11,607 nucleotides of DNA. It comes from JBNKHH01 sp050290245 (lineage in GTDB: Bacteria > Pseudomonadota > Alphaproteobacteria > Rhodobacterales > Rhodobacteraceae). Of this stretch, positions 1 to 7,444 are shown piece after piece; within the stretch, counting starts at the first letter, position 1, and each line of letters opens with the position of its first letter. The stretch covers positions 1 to 11,607 of the forward strand of contig JBNKHH010000002.1 of the NCBI GenBank assembly GCA_050290245.1. The letters are read 5' to 3'. A program made the position numbers and the translations under genes. The notes beneath the pieces are model-generated. The model searched no databases and was not told the DNA's origin. It saw only the letters and a program-made list of their open reading frames with translations.

Positions 1-141
1 GACCGGGTGAAAAATGGTCGTGGCGATGTCGCCCACCGCACGTATCAGATCCTCGCGGGTTGAAACGGCGGGACCCGGCAGAACCTCCCGCGGCGCGAAG
101 GGTTCCAAGGCTTTCGCACCCATGATCCGGCGGGCCTGTCC
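1..141 (-). pseudogene. GMC oxidoreductase (choline dehydrogenase-like), truncated C-terminal fragment
   Basis: The minus strand is open from about 141 to the left edge and reads ARRIMGAKALEPF, then REVLPGP, then an acidic/helical stretch ending TTIFHPV at the edge. This matches the C-terminal substrate domain of GMC flavoproteins: in E. coli BetA the same order occurs (REIM, then REISPG, then TAFHPCGTC). The catalytic His motif (HPxGTC) starts just as the window ends. Members of this family are usually 500-560 residues and oxidise alcohols such as choline with FAD. Here everything N-terminal is missing: upstream in frame there is a stop at 148-150 that belongs to a transposase relic. I infer a gene cut by IS insertion and later deletion. 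The 3' part lies outside the window, so whether it still ends normally is unknown. Confidence 0.7.
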
Positions 142-147
142 TGCCCC

Positions 148-204
148 TTATCTGGCGCACAGGCCGCGCCACTCAGTTAGAGCGGGGGCGCACTGGTGGC
201 CTTG
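148..204 (-). pseudogene. IS6-family transposase relic (C-terminal tail only)
   Basis: The minus strand reads ALTEWRGLCAR followed by TAA (148-150). The corresponding tails of the two IS elements on the right are ALTEWCELCSA and, beyond its premature stop, ALAEWRGLCST. Nucleotide similarity covers roughly 141-204, for example GCCACTC at 168-174 against 10661-10667 and GGCCTTG at 198-204 against 9796-9802. A small frameshift is needed to extend the match N-terminally (KATS, then APALTEW). Nothing recognisable as transposase is seen beyond about 205, and the terminal inverted repeat expected about 50 bp past the stop is absent, because GMC coding sequence begins there instead. It is in the same orientation as both right-hand copies. 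Confidence 0.6.
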
Positions 205-873
205 CTCTCCTTGTGGCTTGCCCGGCGGGTGATGGATCAGGCCGCAACCGTTGAGGCCATTCCACGGCGCGCCACGCATTCCAGGCCCATCGCCGGGCTT
301 TCACCATGCTGTATCACCGTCGCTAAATTTACCGATCCTGGGGCAATATGTTCGTTCGAAATAGAAGGGGGTCTGTCACCAGCTCTTGTTTCACCTGTCG
401 TACCGGTGAACGCACCATACTCACGTCAGCCCCGCAGAACCCGAAACGTGATGCATTCTTCATGTTGCGTCTGCAGCGAAAGTTCGATCTGACGGACTAC
501 ACCGCAGCGAAAGCCAGTGTGGCAAATGTCCGCAATGGGCTGACCAGGTTCGTCGGTTTGCTGTCCAGCGGAAGCGGACTGCCGCGCCGCCTAATGACGA
601 CTAAGAGCCTGTTGCGGAAATCTTAGGTCTTAACCGCAAGCGGTCTAATTTCAGCGCCGCAGGTTGGCGAAATGACCGGCGATTCGTCGAACATTCAGAA
701 CTTATGAGACGGCAGATTTGCGCAGCGCGTCAGAATAGTGCTTCGGGCAATAGACTCTCAAATACCCAAGCATGTCCATAACGGAATTTCGAGCTTCGCG
801 CATCAACGGTTAGCCCCGAGTTCAAGGTGCCGAATCCAAAAGCGGCATCGGATCTCCATCAACCTGGGCCCAC
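205..873. other. Gene-poor stretch, probably decayed DNA
   Basis: About 670 bases hold no gene I recognise. Short open frames exist on the plus strand (348-626 is the longest at 92 codons), but they lack a convincing ribosome binding site, have no recognisable motif and overlap one another. On the minus strand a short frame ends at about 240-243 (reads VIQHGESPAMGLECVARRG before its stop); it may be the tail of a degraded gene, but I cannot name it. A small inverted repeat ACCG-CAAG-CGGT occurs at about 633-644. Base composition looks less GC-rich than the transporter genes. Its place beside an IS relic and a truncated gene suggests scar tissue from rearrangement. Confidence 0.5.
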
Positions 874-1686
874 TCATGGTTCTTCGACGTCAAGAACGTA
901 GGAACCTTCTTCAATACGGTTTTCAATCTGGCTCAGGATTTCGGGTCTGATCACGCCGTCATCTTTTTCAAACAGCCCCGTGCGCATCAGTGCGGCGCGA
1001 AGGTCGATATCGCGACCCAGGTATTCAAGCGCCACCTTCGACGCGCCCGGTTTGCGCCCGCGGCGCTTCGGGCCGCCGGTCTGGATTCCCAACAGCAAAT
1101 CCAGACGACTGCGATGACTTGGGTAAAAGGTGGCTTGCGAGATCATGTCAACTTTAACGGATTCGTACTCGATGACGTAGATCCGGTCGGCGAGATAGAA
1201 AACCACACCGTCATATTTGTTCAGCCCGCCCGCCCGCCCGGTCTTCGGGTCGCGCAAAAGCTCGATGTTTTTCCAGTAATACTTGCCGTCTTCCTTATAG
1301 AGCAGCACCAGCGACCGGATGACTTTTCCCGGATTGCCGAAGGAATAGAAGCTACGGAAATAATAACCGAGATACTTGTCGAGACTTTGACCACATTTGT
1401 AAAGCCGGTCGAGGTGGCGGAGCGGTCTGCTTAGCTCTTCTTGTTGCACCGGTTTGCGGCGAAGCGTGATGACGTTCTCGAACTGCTCAGCCTCCATCAG
1501 CAGCTCTGCCTCCGTCACACCGAAGAAATCGCAGATCCGCCGCATGTTGTGGCGGGACGGGTACGAGGTGCCGGCGAGGTACTTGTTGAACTGCTGCCGG
1601 TTGATTTCCAGCTTGCGGCAGACCTCGGCGATCGAGGGGAAATAGCCGCATAGCAGGGTCAGGTTGGTGCGGAAGGCATCGGACAT
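874..1686 (-). CDS. XRE/Cro-like HTH transcriptional regulator with an unnamed C-terminal domain
   Basis: This is a 270-residue protein. Residues about 6-66 form an XRE-type helix-turn-helix: SIAEVCRKLEINRQQFNKYL, then YPSRHNMRRICDFFGVTEAEL, which is the usual N-terminal layout of Cro/CI-like DNA-binding domains. The remaining 200 residues match no domain I can name; they include an aromatic-rich region (KYLGYYFRSFYSF), a likely beta-sheet core (residues 122-185), and a basic AT-hook-like motif KRRGRKPG at 207-214. The C-terminal part is probably a ligand-sensing or oligomerisation domain (inference). I chose ATG 1686 because the HTH begins there; an in-frame extension to 1923 runs deep into the hydrolase on the other strand and reads as non-protein. 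No Shine-Dalgarno precedes 1686. It is divergent from the hydrolase/transporter cluster and is the likely regulator of that cluster and of itself. Confidence 0.82.
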   Translation of the reverse strand: MSDAFRTNLTLLCGYFPSIAEVCRKLEINRQQFNKYLAGTSYPSRHNMRRICDFFGVTEAELLMEAEQFENVITLRRKPVQQEELSRPLRHLDRLYKCGQSLDKYLGYYFRSFYSFGNPGKVIRSLVLLYKEDGKYYWKNIELLRDPKTGRAGGLNKYDGVVFYLADRIYVIEYESVKVDMISQATFYPSHRSRLDLLLGIQTGGPKRRGRKPGASKVALEYLGRDIDLRAALMRTGLFEKDDGVIRPEILSQIENRIEEGSYVLDVEEP

Positions 1687-1692
1687 TTGGCC

Positions 1693-1721
1693 ACAGTAAC
1701 TTGACGCAAAAATCGCGTCAA
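1693..1721 (-). promoter_or_regulatory. Candidate promoter for the HTH regulator gene, possibly leaderless
   Basis: On the minus strand TTGACG (1721-1716) is followed by a 17-nt spacer and TACTGT (1698-1693). The -35 matches the sigma-70 consensus at 5 of 6 positions and the -10 at 3 of 6. A start about 7 nt past the -10 would fall on or next to the ATG at 1686, which has no ribosome binding site. That combination would fit a leaderless transcript. The assignment is by eye only. Confidence 0.35.
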
Positions 1722-1741
1722 GTTGCGAAATGTTGCGAAAT
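1698..1741. promoter_or_regulatory. Candidate operator: perfect inverted repeat plus tandem direct repeat
   Basis: AACTTGACGC (1698-1707) and GCGTCAAGTT (1715-1724) form a perfect 10-bp inverted repeat with a 7-nt centre (AAAAATC). Directly next to it GTTGCGAAAT occurs twice in tandem (1722-1731, 1732-1741), followed by a third partial copy (TGCG). The repeats sit in the 133-bp gap between the divergent regulator and hydrolase genes and overlap the regulator's candidate -35. The centre-to-centre distance of the half-sites (17 bp) and the position suit a dimeric HTH regulator controlling both directions. A transcribed hairpin is an alternative, but there is no U-tract and no gene end here. Confidence 0.5.
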
Positions 1742-1819
1742 TGCGTGCGCGCGATGGTGCGCCATAGGGTCGGAACCTGATAGCGCGGCTGGTCCGCGAG
1801 ATGACCCGGAGAAATGCAC

Positions 1820-3841
1820 ATGCAGTATGTGGACGACTTTCCGCATGAATTCACTGAGATACCGCATCTGGAGATTCCGATGCCCGATGGCTGCCGGCTT
1901 GCTGCGCGTATCTGGATGCCCAAGGACGCGAATGAGGCACCGGTACCGGCAATCCTGGAATATTTGCCTTATCGCAAAAACGATCTCACCGCGGTACGCG
2001 ATGCCACGATGCAGCCTTTTCTGGCAGGGCATGGCTATGCGGTGATCCGGTTGGATCTTCGTGGCGCCGGCGATTCCGAGGGGCTGATGGTGGATGAGTA
2101 CCTGTTGCAGGAATTGCAGGATGGCTGCGATGCCATCGCCTGGATCGCTGATCAGCCATGGTGCGATGGCAATGTCGGCATGATTGGCATTTCATGGGGC
2201 GGCTCCAACGGGTTGCAGGTCGCCGCTCTTCAGCCGCCGGCGCTCAAGGCGGTGATCAGCCTGTGTTCGACCGACGACCGCTATGCTGACGACGTTCACT
2301 ATATGGGCGGCTGCCTTCTGGGCGAGCAACTCAGCTGGGCGTCGATCATGTTTGGGCGGAACAGCCTGCCGCCAGACCCGGCGAATGTGGGCGACAAATG
2401 GCGCGACATGTGGCTGGAGCGTCTGGAGGGCAGCGGGCTGTGGCTGAAGAACTGGCTGGAGCACCAACGTCGCGACGCCTTCTGGCAGCACGGCTCAATC
2501 TGCGAAGACTGGTCGAAGGTGCGGGTTCCGGTTTACGCGGTCTCAGGCTGGGCCGATGGGTACCCGAGTAGCGTCTTTCGCCTGATGGAGAATCTGCAAG
2601 GGCCGAAAAAGGGCCTGGTGGGGCCTTGGGCGCACCTCTATCCGCATCTGGGCGAACCCGGGCCCGCGATAGGGTTTCTACAAGAGGAGCTGCGCTGGTG
2701 GGATCACTGGCTGAAAGGGCGTCCCACCGGAATCATGGACGAGCCGATGCTGCGGCTTTTCATGCAGGACAGCGTCCCGCTGCAAGGTGATTACAAGACG
2801 CGCTCGGGACGCTGGATCGCCGAACCGTCTTGGCCCTCGCCGCAGATCACACGCACCCCGTTTCATTTGACACCCGAGGGCGGGTTGAGCATGACCCCTT
2901 GCGTCGAAGGTGCAGAGCTGACGCACCAGAGCCCTGCGGATGTTGGCATGGCATCGGGAAAGTGGCTTGGCAACATCAGACCGGGCAATGCCCCGATGGA
3001 TCAGCGTCGAGATGACACCGGCAGCCTGTGTTTCGAATTGGATGTCCCTGAGGACGGGATCGCTTTTGCCGGCGATGCCAATCTTCGCTTGCGCCTCAGT
3101 GTCGATCGACCGGTGGCGCAGGTCGCTGCGCGGCTGACCGACGTACATCCCGACGGGCGGGCAACGCGCCTAAGTTTCGGGGTGTTAAATCTGACCCACC
3201 GGAACGGCAATGATCGGCCCGAGATGCTGAGACCGGGCCAGGTCTATGACGTGACGATCCCCATGAAGTGTATCGCGCAATCACTGCCTGCCGGGCATCG
3301 GCTGCGTCTTGCGGTGTCGAGCAGCTATTTCCCGATGATCTGGCCGGCGCCTGAGCCGGTGACATTGTCGATCCACACCGAAGGCAGTGCTCTGGAACTG
3401 CCGCTGCGCGAGCCCGTCGCGCTTGACGATACGCTCGCGGCGTTCGAGGCACCCGTGGCCGCACTCCAGCAGCAAACCGAGCAAATCGCCGAAGGTGAAA
3501 ACTGGTTTCGCATCGTCGAGGACGCGGCGGTCGGTGAAATGCGGATGGAGATTGCCGATGGCGGAGGCGTGACGCGCCTGCCAGCCAACGACCTGACCAT
3601 GCATAAACAGGGATATGAGAAGTATGGCGTATCCCTGGACGATGTGACCTCGGCCTGGGGCCGCACGGAATGGCACTATGGGTTTAGCCGCGGCGATTGG
3701 TCGGTACGGACAGAGACCCGGACTCTGCTGCGTGCGGACAAGCACGACTTCATCATCACCGCCGGACTGCGCGCCTGGGAAGGCGAGGAGCTGGTTGCCG
3801 AAGAACAATGGGAGGAGCGCATTCCTCGCGACCACATGTGA
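1820..3841 (+). CDS. CocE/NonD family (S15-like) serine hydrolase
   Basis: A 673-residue alpha/beta hydrolase of the X-Pro dipeptidyl-peptidase / cocaine-esterase class. The nucleophile motif GISWGG puts the catalytic Ser at 125; the likely Asp is D246 in SGWADG and the His is H272 in GPWAH. The oxyanion-hole Tyr motif LPYRKND (Y51) is also present. Residues about 12-300 are the catalytic domain, about 325-535 the C-terminal jelly-roll (PepX_C-like) domain. A further 110-residue tail (about 560-673), beta-rich and Trp/Arg-rich, goes beyond the usual CocE length of about 575. There is no signal peptide, so it should act in the cytoplasm. ATG 1820 has GGAGA 7 nt upstream; ATG 1814 in the same frame is only 1 nt from it and is less likely. 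The family cleaves acyl-amide, ester and X-Pro peptide bonds. Next to a peptide importer, hydrolysis of the imported compound is the best guess; the substrate is unknown. Confidence 0.9.
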   Translation: MQYVDDFPHEFTEIPHLEIPMPDGCRLAARIWMPKDANEAPVPAILEYLPYRKNDLTAVRDATMQPFLAGHGYAVIRLDLRGAGDSEGLMVDEYLLQELQDGCDAIAWIADQPWCDGNVGMIGISWGGSNGLQVAALQPPALKAVISLCSTDDRYADDVHYMGGCLLGEQLSWASIMFGRNSLPPDPANVGDKWRDMWLERLEGSGLWLKNWLEHQRRDAFWQHGSICEDWSKVRVPVYAVSGWADGYPSSVFRLMENLQGPKKGLVGPWAHLYPHLGEPGPAIGFLQEELRWWDHWLKGRPTGIMDEPMLRLFMQDSVPLQGDYKTRSGRWIAEPSWPSPQITRTPFHLTPEGGLSMTPCVEGAELTHQSPADVGMASGKWLGNIRPGNAPMDQRRDDTGSLCFELDVPEDGIAFAGDANLRLRLSVDRPVAQVAARLTDVHPDGRATRLSFGVLNLTHRNGNDRPEMLRPGQVYDVTIPMKCIAQSLPAGHRLRLAVSSSYFPMIWPAPEPVTLSIHTEGSALELPLREPVALDDTLAAFEAPVAALQQQTEQIAEGENWFRIVEDAAVGEMRMEIADGGGVTRLPANDLTMHKQGYEKYGVSLDDVTSAWGRTEWHYGFSRGDWSVRTETRTLLRADKHDFIITAGLRAWEGEELVAEEQWEERIPRDHM

Positions 3842-3946
3842 GCAATGTGAAGCCTCAAACGCATCATCTCGCGCAGCCAAGCGAAATTGATCGCTGCAGT
3901 CGCGCTGTCATACTCCGGTCAACAATTGTCTAGGGAGGACAATACA
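3842..3946 (+). promoter_or_regulatory. Intergenic gap with weak promoter-like pair before the binding-protein gene
   Basis: The 105-bp gap between hydrolase and binding protein has TTGATC (3887-3892), a 16-nt spacer and CATACT (3909-3914), each matching sigma-70 consensus at 4 of 6 positions. No terminator hairpin with a U-tract is seen. An internal promoter that boosts the binding protein is possible, as is simple read-through. The gap ends with a strong ribosome binding site (AGGGAGGA, 3932-3939). Confidence 0.25.
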
Positions 3947-5497
3947 ATGAAACAAATAGGTACAACTCGCCGGGGCTTTCTCGGCACAACTGCTGCCTTG
4001 GGGGCACTTGGACTGGCCCCGGCCTGGACCACCGCTGCCCTTGCCCAGTCGAGCGGCACGCTGCGGCTACGCATCACCCGGGACAACGATGTGCTGGACC
4101 CCGGCTTCATGACCGGCGGCATCGAGATCGAGGCGCAAAAGCAATGCCTGCCGTTCCTCGCCCAATACGCCCGGGACGGCGACACCTTCACATGGGAGCC
4201 GACCTATTTCGTCACCAAGCTGGAGCAGCGCGACGCCACCCATATCGAATTTGAACTGGCCGAGGGTCTGGTCTGGTCGAACGGCTATGGCGCGGTCACG
4301 GCCTCTGATGTCAAGTTTTCCTATGAGCGCATGAAGGAGAGCGACTGGTCGGGCTATTTCGAGGCGCTGGACCATGTCGAGGTCACCGGCGAGCGCTCGG
4401 GCACCATTGTGCTAAGCAAGCCCTTCGCGCCCTTCATCATGATCACCCTCTGCCACGGGCCGGGCGCGGTCCTGAGCGAAAAGGCGATGGCCGATGCGGG
4501 CGGGAAATTCACCACCCAGTTCCCGGCGGTCTGCGGCCCCTACACTTACGAGGCCACGCCGGGACAACGCGCGGTCTTTTCCGCGAACCCCGAGTGGACC
4601 GGCCCGAAACCGGCTTTTGACCGGGTGGAGTGCAATGTAATCACCGAAATCAAGGCGGCGGAACTGGCCTTTGAAGCCGGAGAACTGGATTGCACCAGTG
4701 TTGGTGCAGATACGCTGGCGCGCTATGCCAAGGACATGCCCGAGGGCACCGGGATCGCCGTCGCGGGTGAGCTGCAATACATGTGGATGGGGATGAACAC
4801 CGAGCATCCCAAATTGCAGGACATCCGCGTGCGCCAGGCAATCCAGCATGCGGTGGATGTCGATACCATCCTGCAAGGCGCCTATTCTGGGACAACGGCC
4901 AAATCGAACGGCATCATCTGCCCCGGCCTGACCGGCCGGCGCGAAAGCACAGGCTACAGCTATGACCCGGGCAAGGCGCGCGAACTGTTGGCCGAGGCCG
5001 GAGTGTCCGGGCTTGAACTGACCCTGCGCACGCTGAACAACCAGGAACGGATGCTTGCCGCCCAGATCATTCAGGCCAACCTTGCGGCGGTCGGGATCAC
5101 CCTCAACGTGCTGCCGCTCGACAGCGGCCCGTTCTGGGAAATGGGTCAGGAAAGCAAAGGCGAGACCTGGAAAGATCTGGAACTGTGGCTCATGCGGTTC
5201 GGCACCACGCCCGACCCCTATGAAGCCACACAATGGTTCACCTCGAACCAGGTCGGTGTCTGGAACTGGGAGCGCTGGACCGACGAAGAGTTCGACCGAC
5301 TCTATGACGAGGGGATCAACGAGACCGACATGCAAAAGCGCCACGAAATCTATGTGCGCATGCAGGAAATCATGGAAAACACCGGCGCCTATGTCTGGAT
5401 CAACCATGAACCCGAAGCATTCGTTCACACGACAGCGGTCACCGTAAACGCCGCCCCGTCGGGTGAGTTGAACTATCGCAGGTTCACCAAAGGCTGA
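3947..5497 (+). CDS. Peptide ABC transporter substrate-binding protein (SBP family 5), Tat-exported
   Basis: A 516-residue periplasmic binding protein of the DppA/OppA type (SBP_bac_5). The N-terminus carries a twin-arginine signal, TTRRGFLG at residues 6-13, then a hydrophobic stretch and a likely cleavage after ALA at 31-33. Family landmarks follow: LRLRITRDNDVLDPGFM near the mature N-terminus, the SDVKFSYERMK segment, IRVRQAIQHAVDVDTI in the middle, and a C-terminal tail with Trp/Tyr-rich ligand-cleft sequence (YVWINHEPEAF). Length fits the family (500-540). ATG 3947 was chosen because AGGGAGGA lies 7 nt before it and the twin-arginine motif directly follows; an upstream in-frame ATG at 3887 has neither. 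It supplies ligand to the two permeases encoded next. Related proteins bind dipeptides, oligopeptides, opines, nickel or sugars, so the ligand cannot be assigned. Confidence 0.93.
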   Translation: MKQIGTTRRGFLGTTAALGALGLAPAWTTAALAQSSGTLRLRITRDNDVLDPGFMTGGIEIEAQKQCLPFLAQYARDGDTFTWEPTYFVTKLEQRDATHIEFELAEGLVWSNGYGAVTASDVKFSYERMKESDWSGYFEALDHVEVTGERSGTIVLSKPFAPFIMITLCHGPGAVLSEKAMADAGGKFTTQFPAVCGPYTYEATPGQRAVFSANPEWTGPKPAFDRVECNVITEIKAAELAFEAGELDCTSVGADTLARYAKDMPEGTGIAVAGELQYMWMGMNTEHPKLQDIRVRQAIQHAVDVDTILQGAYSGTTAKSNGIICPGLTGRRESTGYSYDPGKARELLAEAGVSGLELTLRTLNNQERMLAAQIIQANLAAVGITLNVLPLDSGPFWEMGQESKGETWKDLELWLMRFGTTPDPYEATQWFTSNQVGVWNWERWTDEEFDRLYDEGINETDMQKRHEIYVRMQEIMENTGAYVWINHEPEAFVHTTAVTVNAAPSGELNYRRFTKG

Positions 5498-5539
5498 GCT
5501 TCAGCCACCGCGATCGGTCCGCGCCTTGCCGCGTGGGCC
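5492..5539 (+). promoter_or_regulatory. Hairpins between binding-protein and first permease gene
   Basis: GGCTGA (5492-5497, containing the stop codon) and TCAGCC (5501-5506) form a perfect 6-bp stem with a 3-nt loop. A second imperfect GC-rich stem can form between about 5516-5523 (GGTCCGCG) and 5530-5539. Neither is followed by a U-tract, so these look like mRNA-stabilising or attenuating structures rather than full terminators. Such structures are common after binding-protein genes, which need higher expression than the permeases downstream. Confidence 0.35.
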
Positions 5540-5573
5540 GGTCAAGTGAACCTCGGCTGAAGGGAGGTCGTCC

Positions 5574-6518
5574 GTGCTGTACTATCTTACCAAACGCCTG
5601 GGTCTGTCAGCGGCGGTGATCGGCCTCGTCGTCCTGGTGCTCTTTTCGCTTTTGTACTTCATCCCCGGCGACCCGGCGACAATCGCCCTTGGGCCGCGTG
5701 CAACCGAAGAGGCCATCGCGCGCTATGCCGAGAAGATGCATCTCGACGAACCCGTCTGGCGGCAATTCCTGATCTATATCGGCAATGCCCTGACCGGCGA
5801 CCTGGGGCTGGACGTGTTCTCTGATCGGCCCGTGACCGCCATCATCTTGGAACGGATCGGCTTTACCCTGGCGCTGGTTGGCGCGGGAATGGGCTGGGCC
5901 ATGTTGCTTGGCATTCCACTGGGCTGCCTGTCGGCGGTCAAGCCCAACAGCTGGCTCGACCGTGTGACAGGAATCCTTTCGGTGGGAACCATCGCAGTCC
6001 CGTCGTTCCTGGTGTCGATCTGGGCGCTGCTGATCTTTGCGGTGAATCTGCGTTGGCTGCCGGCCATCGGCGCGGGTGAGCCGGGGCAAACCGGCGACCA
6101 GCTGACCCACCTGATCCTTCCGGCCTTTGCCATCGGACTGAGCTGGGTCGGTTACCTGGCGCGGATGGTGCGCGCCTCGATGCTCGAGGTGATGGGCGAG
6201 AACTACATTCGTTCGGCGCGTGCCTTTGGGCTGCGCCCGCGGCGGGTGATCTTCGGCTACGCATTGCGCGTGGCCATCCTGCCCACCATCACGCTGATCG
6301 GCATGGGTTTTGGTGGCATGATCTCATCCACAGTCTTTGCCGAGATCATCTTTGCTCGCCCCGGCCTCGGCAAGCTGATCTTCGACGCCGTCTCGGCGCG
6401 CAACTTCCCCATCGTGCAGGGCGCGGTTCTGGTGGCCACCGGCCTCTATATCCTCGTCGTCCTGTTTTCCGACATCCTCATAGCCTGGTTTGATCCCCGT
6501 GTCCGAGAATCGCTCTGA
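5574..6518 (+). CDS. Peptide ABC transporter permease, DppB/OppB type
   Basis: A 314-residue inner-membrane permease with about six hydrophobic segments (roughly 9-30, 96-120, 132-157, 178-198, 235-262, 283-307). Family marks include the N-terminal YYLTKRL start, IPGDPA at 30-35, GDLGLD at 75-80, and the EAA cytoplasmic loop around 211-238 (RSARAFGLRPRR, then LRVAILPT), which docks to the ATPase. The C-terminus WFDPRVRESL is typical of the family. The start is GTG at 5574, supported by AGGGAGG 6-7 nt upstream. It pairs with the next gene product to form the transmembrane channel, and its 3' end overlaps the next gene, so the two are likely translationally coupled. Confidence 0.93.
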   Translation: MLYYLTKRLGLSAAVIGLVVLVLFSLLYFIPGDPATIALGPRATEEAIARYAEKMHLDEPVWRQFLIYIGNALTGDLGLDVFSDRPVTAIILERIGFTLALVGAGMGWAMLLGIPLGCLSAVKPNSWLDRVTGILSVGTIAVPSFLVSIWALLIFAVNLRWLPAIGAGEPGQTGDQLTHLILPAFAIGLSWVGYLARMVRASMLEVMGENYIRSARAFGLRPRRVIFGYALRVAILPTITLIGMGFGGMISSTVFAEIIFARPGLGKLIFDAVSARNFPIVQGAVLVATGLYILVVLFSDILIAWFDPRVRESL

Positions 6519-7443
6519 ATCCGAAACCGGTATCCCGGCTGTCGACGCATCGGGCCTTCCCGATCACGTGACCGAGACCGAGATCCGTGAATCCGCCGCC
6601 CGCGAACGCCGCGAGAAGCTGCACCAGTTCCTGACCAACTGGCAGGGGCTGACCGGGCTGATCCTCGTGACCCTGTTCTTTGCCAGCGCGATCCTTGCCC
6701 CCTGGCTGGCACCCTATGACCCCAATGCGCTGGACGTGCCGGCGCGCCTGTCCGGTCCGACGTTGGACCATCTGGCGGGCACCGACCAATTGGGGCGGGA
6801 CACACTTTCGCGCATCCTCTATGGCGGGCGGGTTGCGCTAAAAATCGCGGCAATCGGCGTCTCTGTCGCCCTAGCCGTGGGTCTGATCCTGGGCATGGTT
6901 GCCGGGTTCGGGCCGCGCTGGCTGGACAGCCTGCTGCTCCTGGTCTTCGACACGGTGCGCTCTTTCCCGACCATCGTTCTGGCACTGGCCACCGTTGCGC
7001 TGACGGGGCCAAGCCTGACCGTGGTGCTGGCCATCGTGATAATCACCTCGATCCCGCAATATGCTCGAGTGGCGCGGACCGCCACGCTGACGCTGAGGAA
7101 CACCGATTTCATCCTCGCCGAACGCTCACTTGGCGCCAGCATGACCAGAATGTTGCTGCACCACGTCATGCCAAACGTGGTCGGGCCCTTGCTGATCCTG
7201 GCCGCGATGGATGTGCCGGTGGTGGTCACCGTCGAGGCAGGGCTCAGCTTTCTGGGGCTTGGTGTGACGCCGCCAACGGCCAGTTGGGGTACAATCCTGA
7301 ACGAAGGCTATCTGGTAATCCGTGACGCGCCCTGGATGGTGATCGCAGGGGGTATCCCGCTGATCCTGACCACGCTGGGCTTTACGTTCCTTGGCGAGGC
7401 GCTGCGCGACATTTTCGATCCACGTATGGGGAAGGGACGCTGA
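6499..7443 (+). CDS. Peptide ABC transporter permease, DppC/OppC type
   Basis: A 314-residue inner-membrane permease. After a charged 45-residue N-terminal tail come the OppC_N segment (first membrane helix about 50-70, then PWLAPYDPN), the family motif GTDQLGRD at about 94-101, several further membrane helices, and the EAA loop around 207-226 (AERSLGASMTRMLLHHVMPN). It ends FDPRMGKGR, as DppC-like proteins do. The start is uncertain: GTG 6499 and TTG 6490 are both in frame, both overlap the upstream gene's end, and neither has a clear ribosome binding site. This fits translation by coupling to the first permease. A GTG at about 6568 is a third option. It is the partner subunit of the preceding permease. 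Confidence 0.92.
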   Translation: MSENRSESETGIPAVDASGLPDHVTETEIRESAARERREKLHQFLTNWQGLTGLILVTLFFASAILAPWLAPYDPNALDVPARLSGPTLDHLAGTDQLGRDTLSRILYGGRVALKIAAIGVSVALAVGLILGMVAGFGPRWLDSLLLLVFDTVRSFPTIVLALATVALTGPSLTVVLAIVIITSIPQYARVARTATLTLRNTDFILAERSLGASMTRMLLHHVMPNVVGPLLILAAMDVPVVVTVEAGLSFLGLGVTPPTASWGTILNEGYLVIRDAPWMVIAGGIPLILTTLGFTFLGEALRDIFDPRMGKGR

Positions 7444-7444
7444 T

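Noticed and set aside
391..411. TTCACC ... GGTGAA inverted repeat, possible operator
   Set aside because: The arms are only 6 bp with a 9-nt centre, not attached to any gene, and expected by chance at this density.
348..626. Plus-strand frame of 92 codons
   Set aside because: It has no convincing ribosome binding site, no recognisable domain, and overlaps other equally weak frames in a degraded region.
1687..1923. Upstream in-frame extension of the HTH regulator to 349 residues
   Set aside because: The extra 79 residues overlap the hydrolase coding start and the operator, are rich in Ser/Cys/Arg without any pattern, and precede the natural HTH start.
3281..3880. Minus-strand open frame of 199 codons opposite the hydrolase C-terminus
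   Set aside because: It is an antisense shadow of the hydrolase gene, has no ribosome binding site and no recognisable motif.
4412..5428. Long minus-strand open frame (338 codons) inside the solute-binding protein gene
   Set aside because: It is the antisense of a well-supported coding region. Its product is Gly/His/Phe-rich with no domain pattern, as expected from high-GC codon bias.
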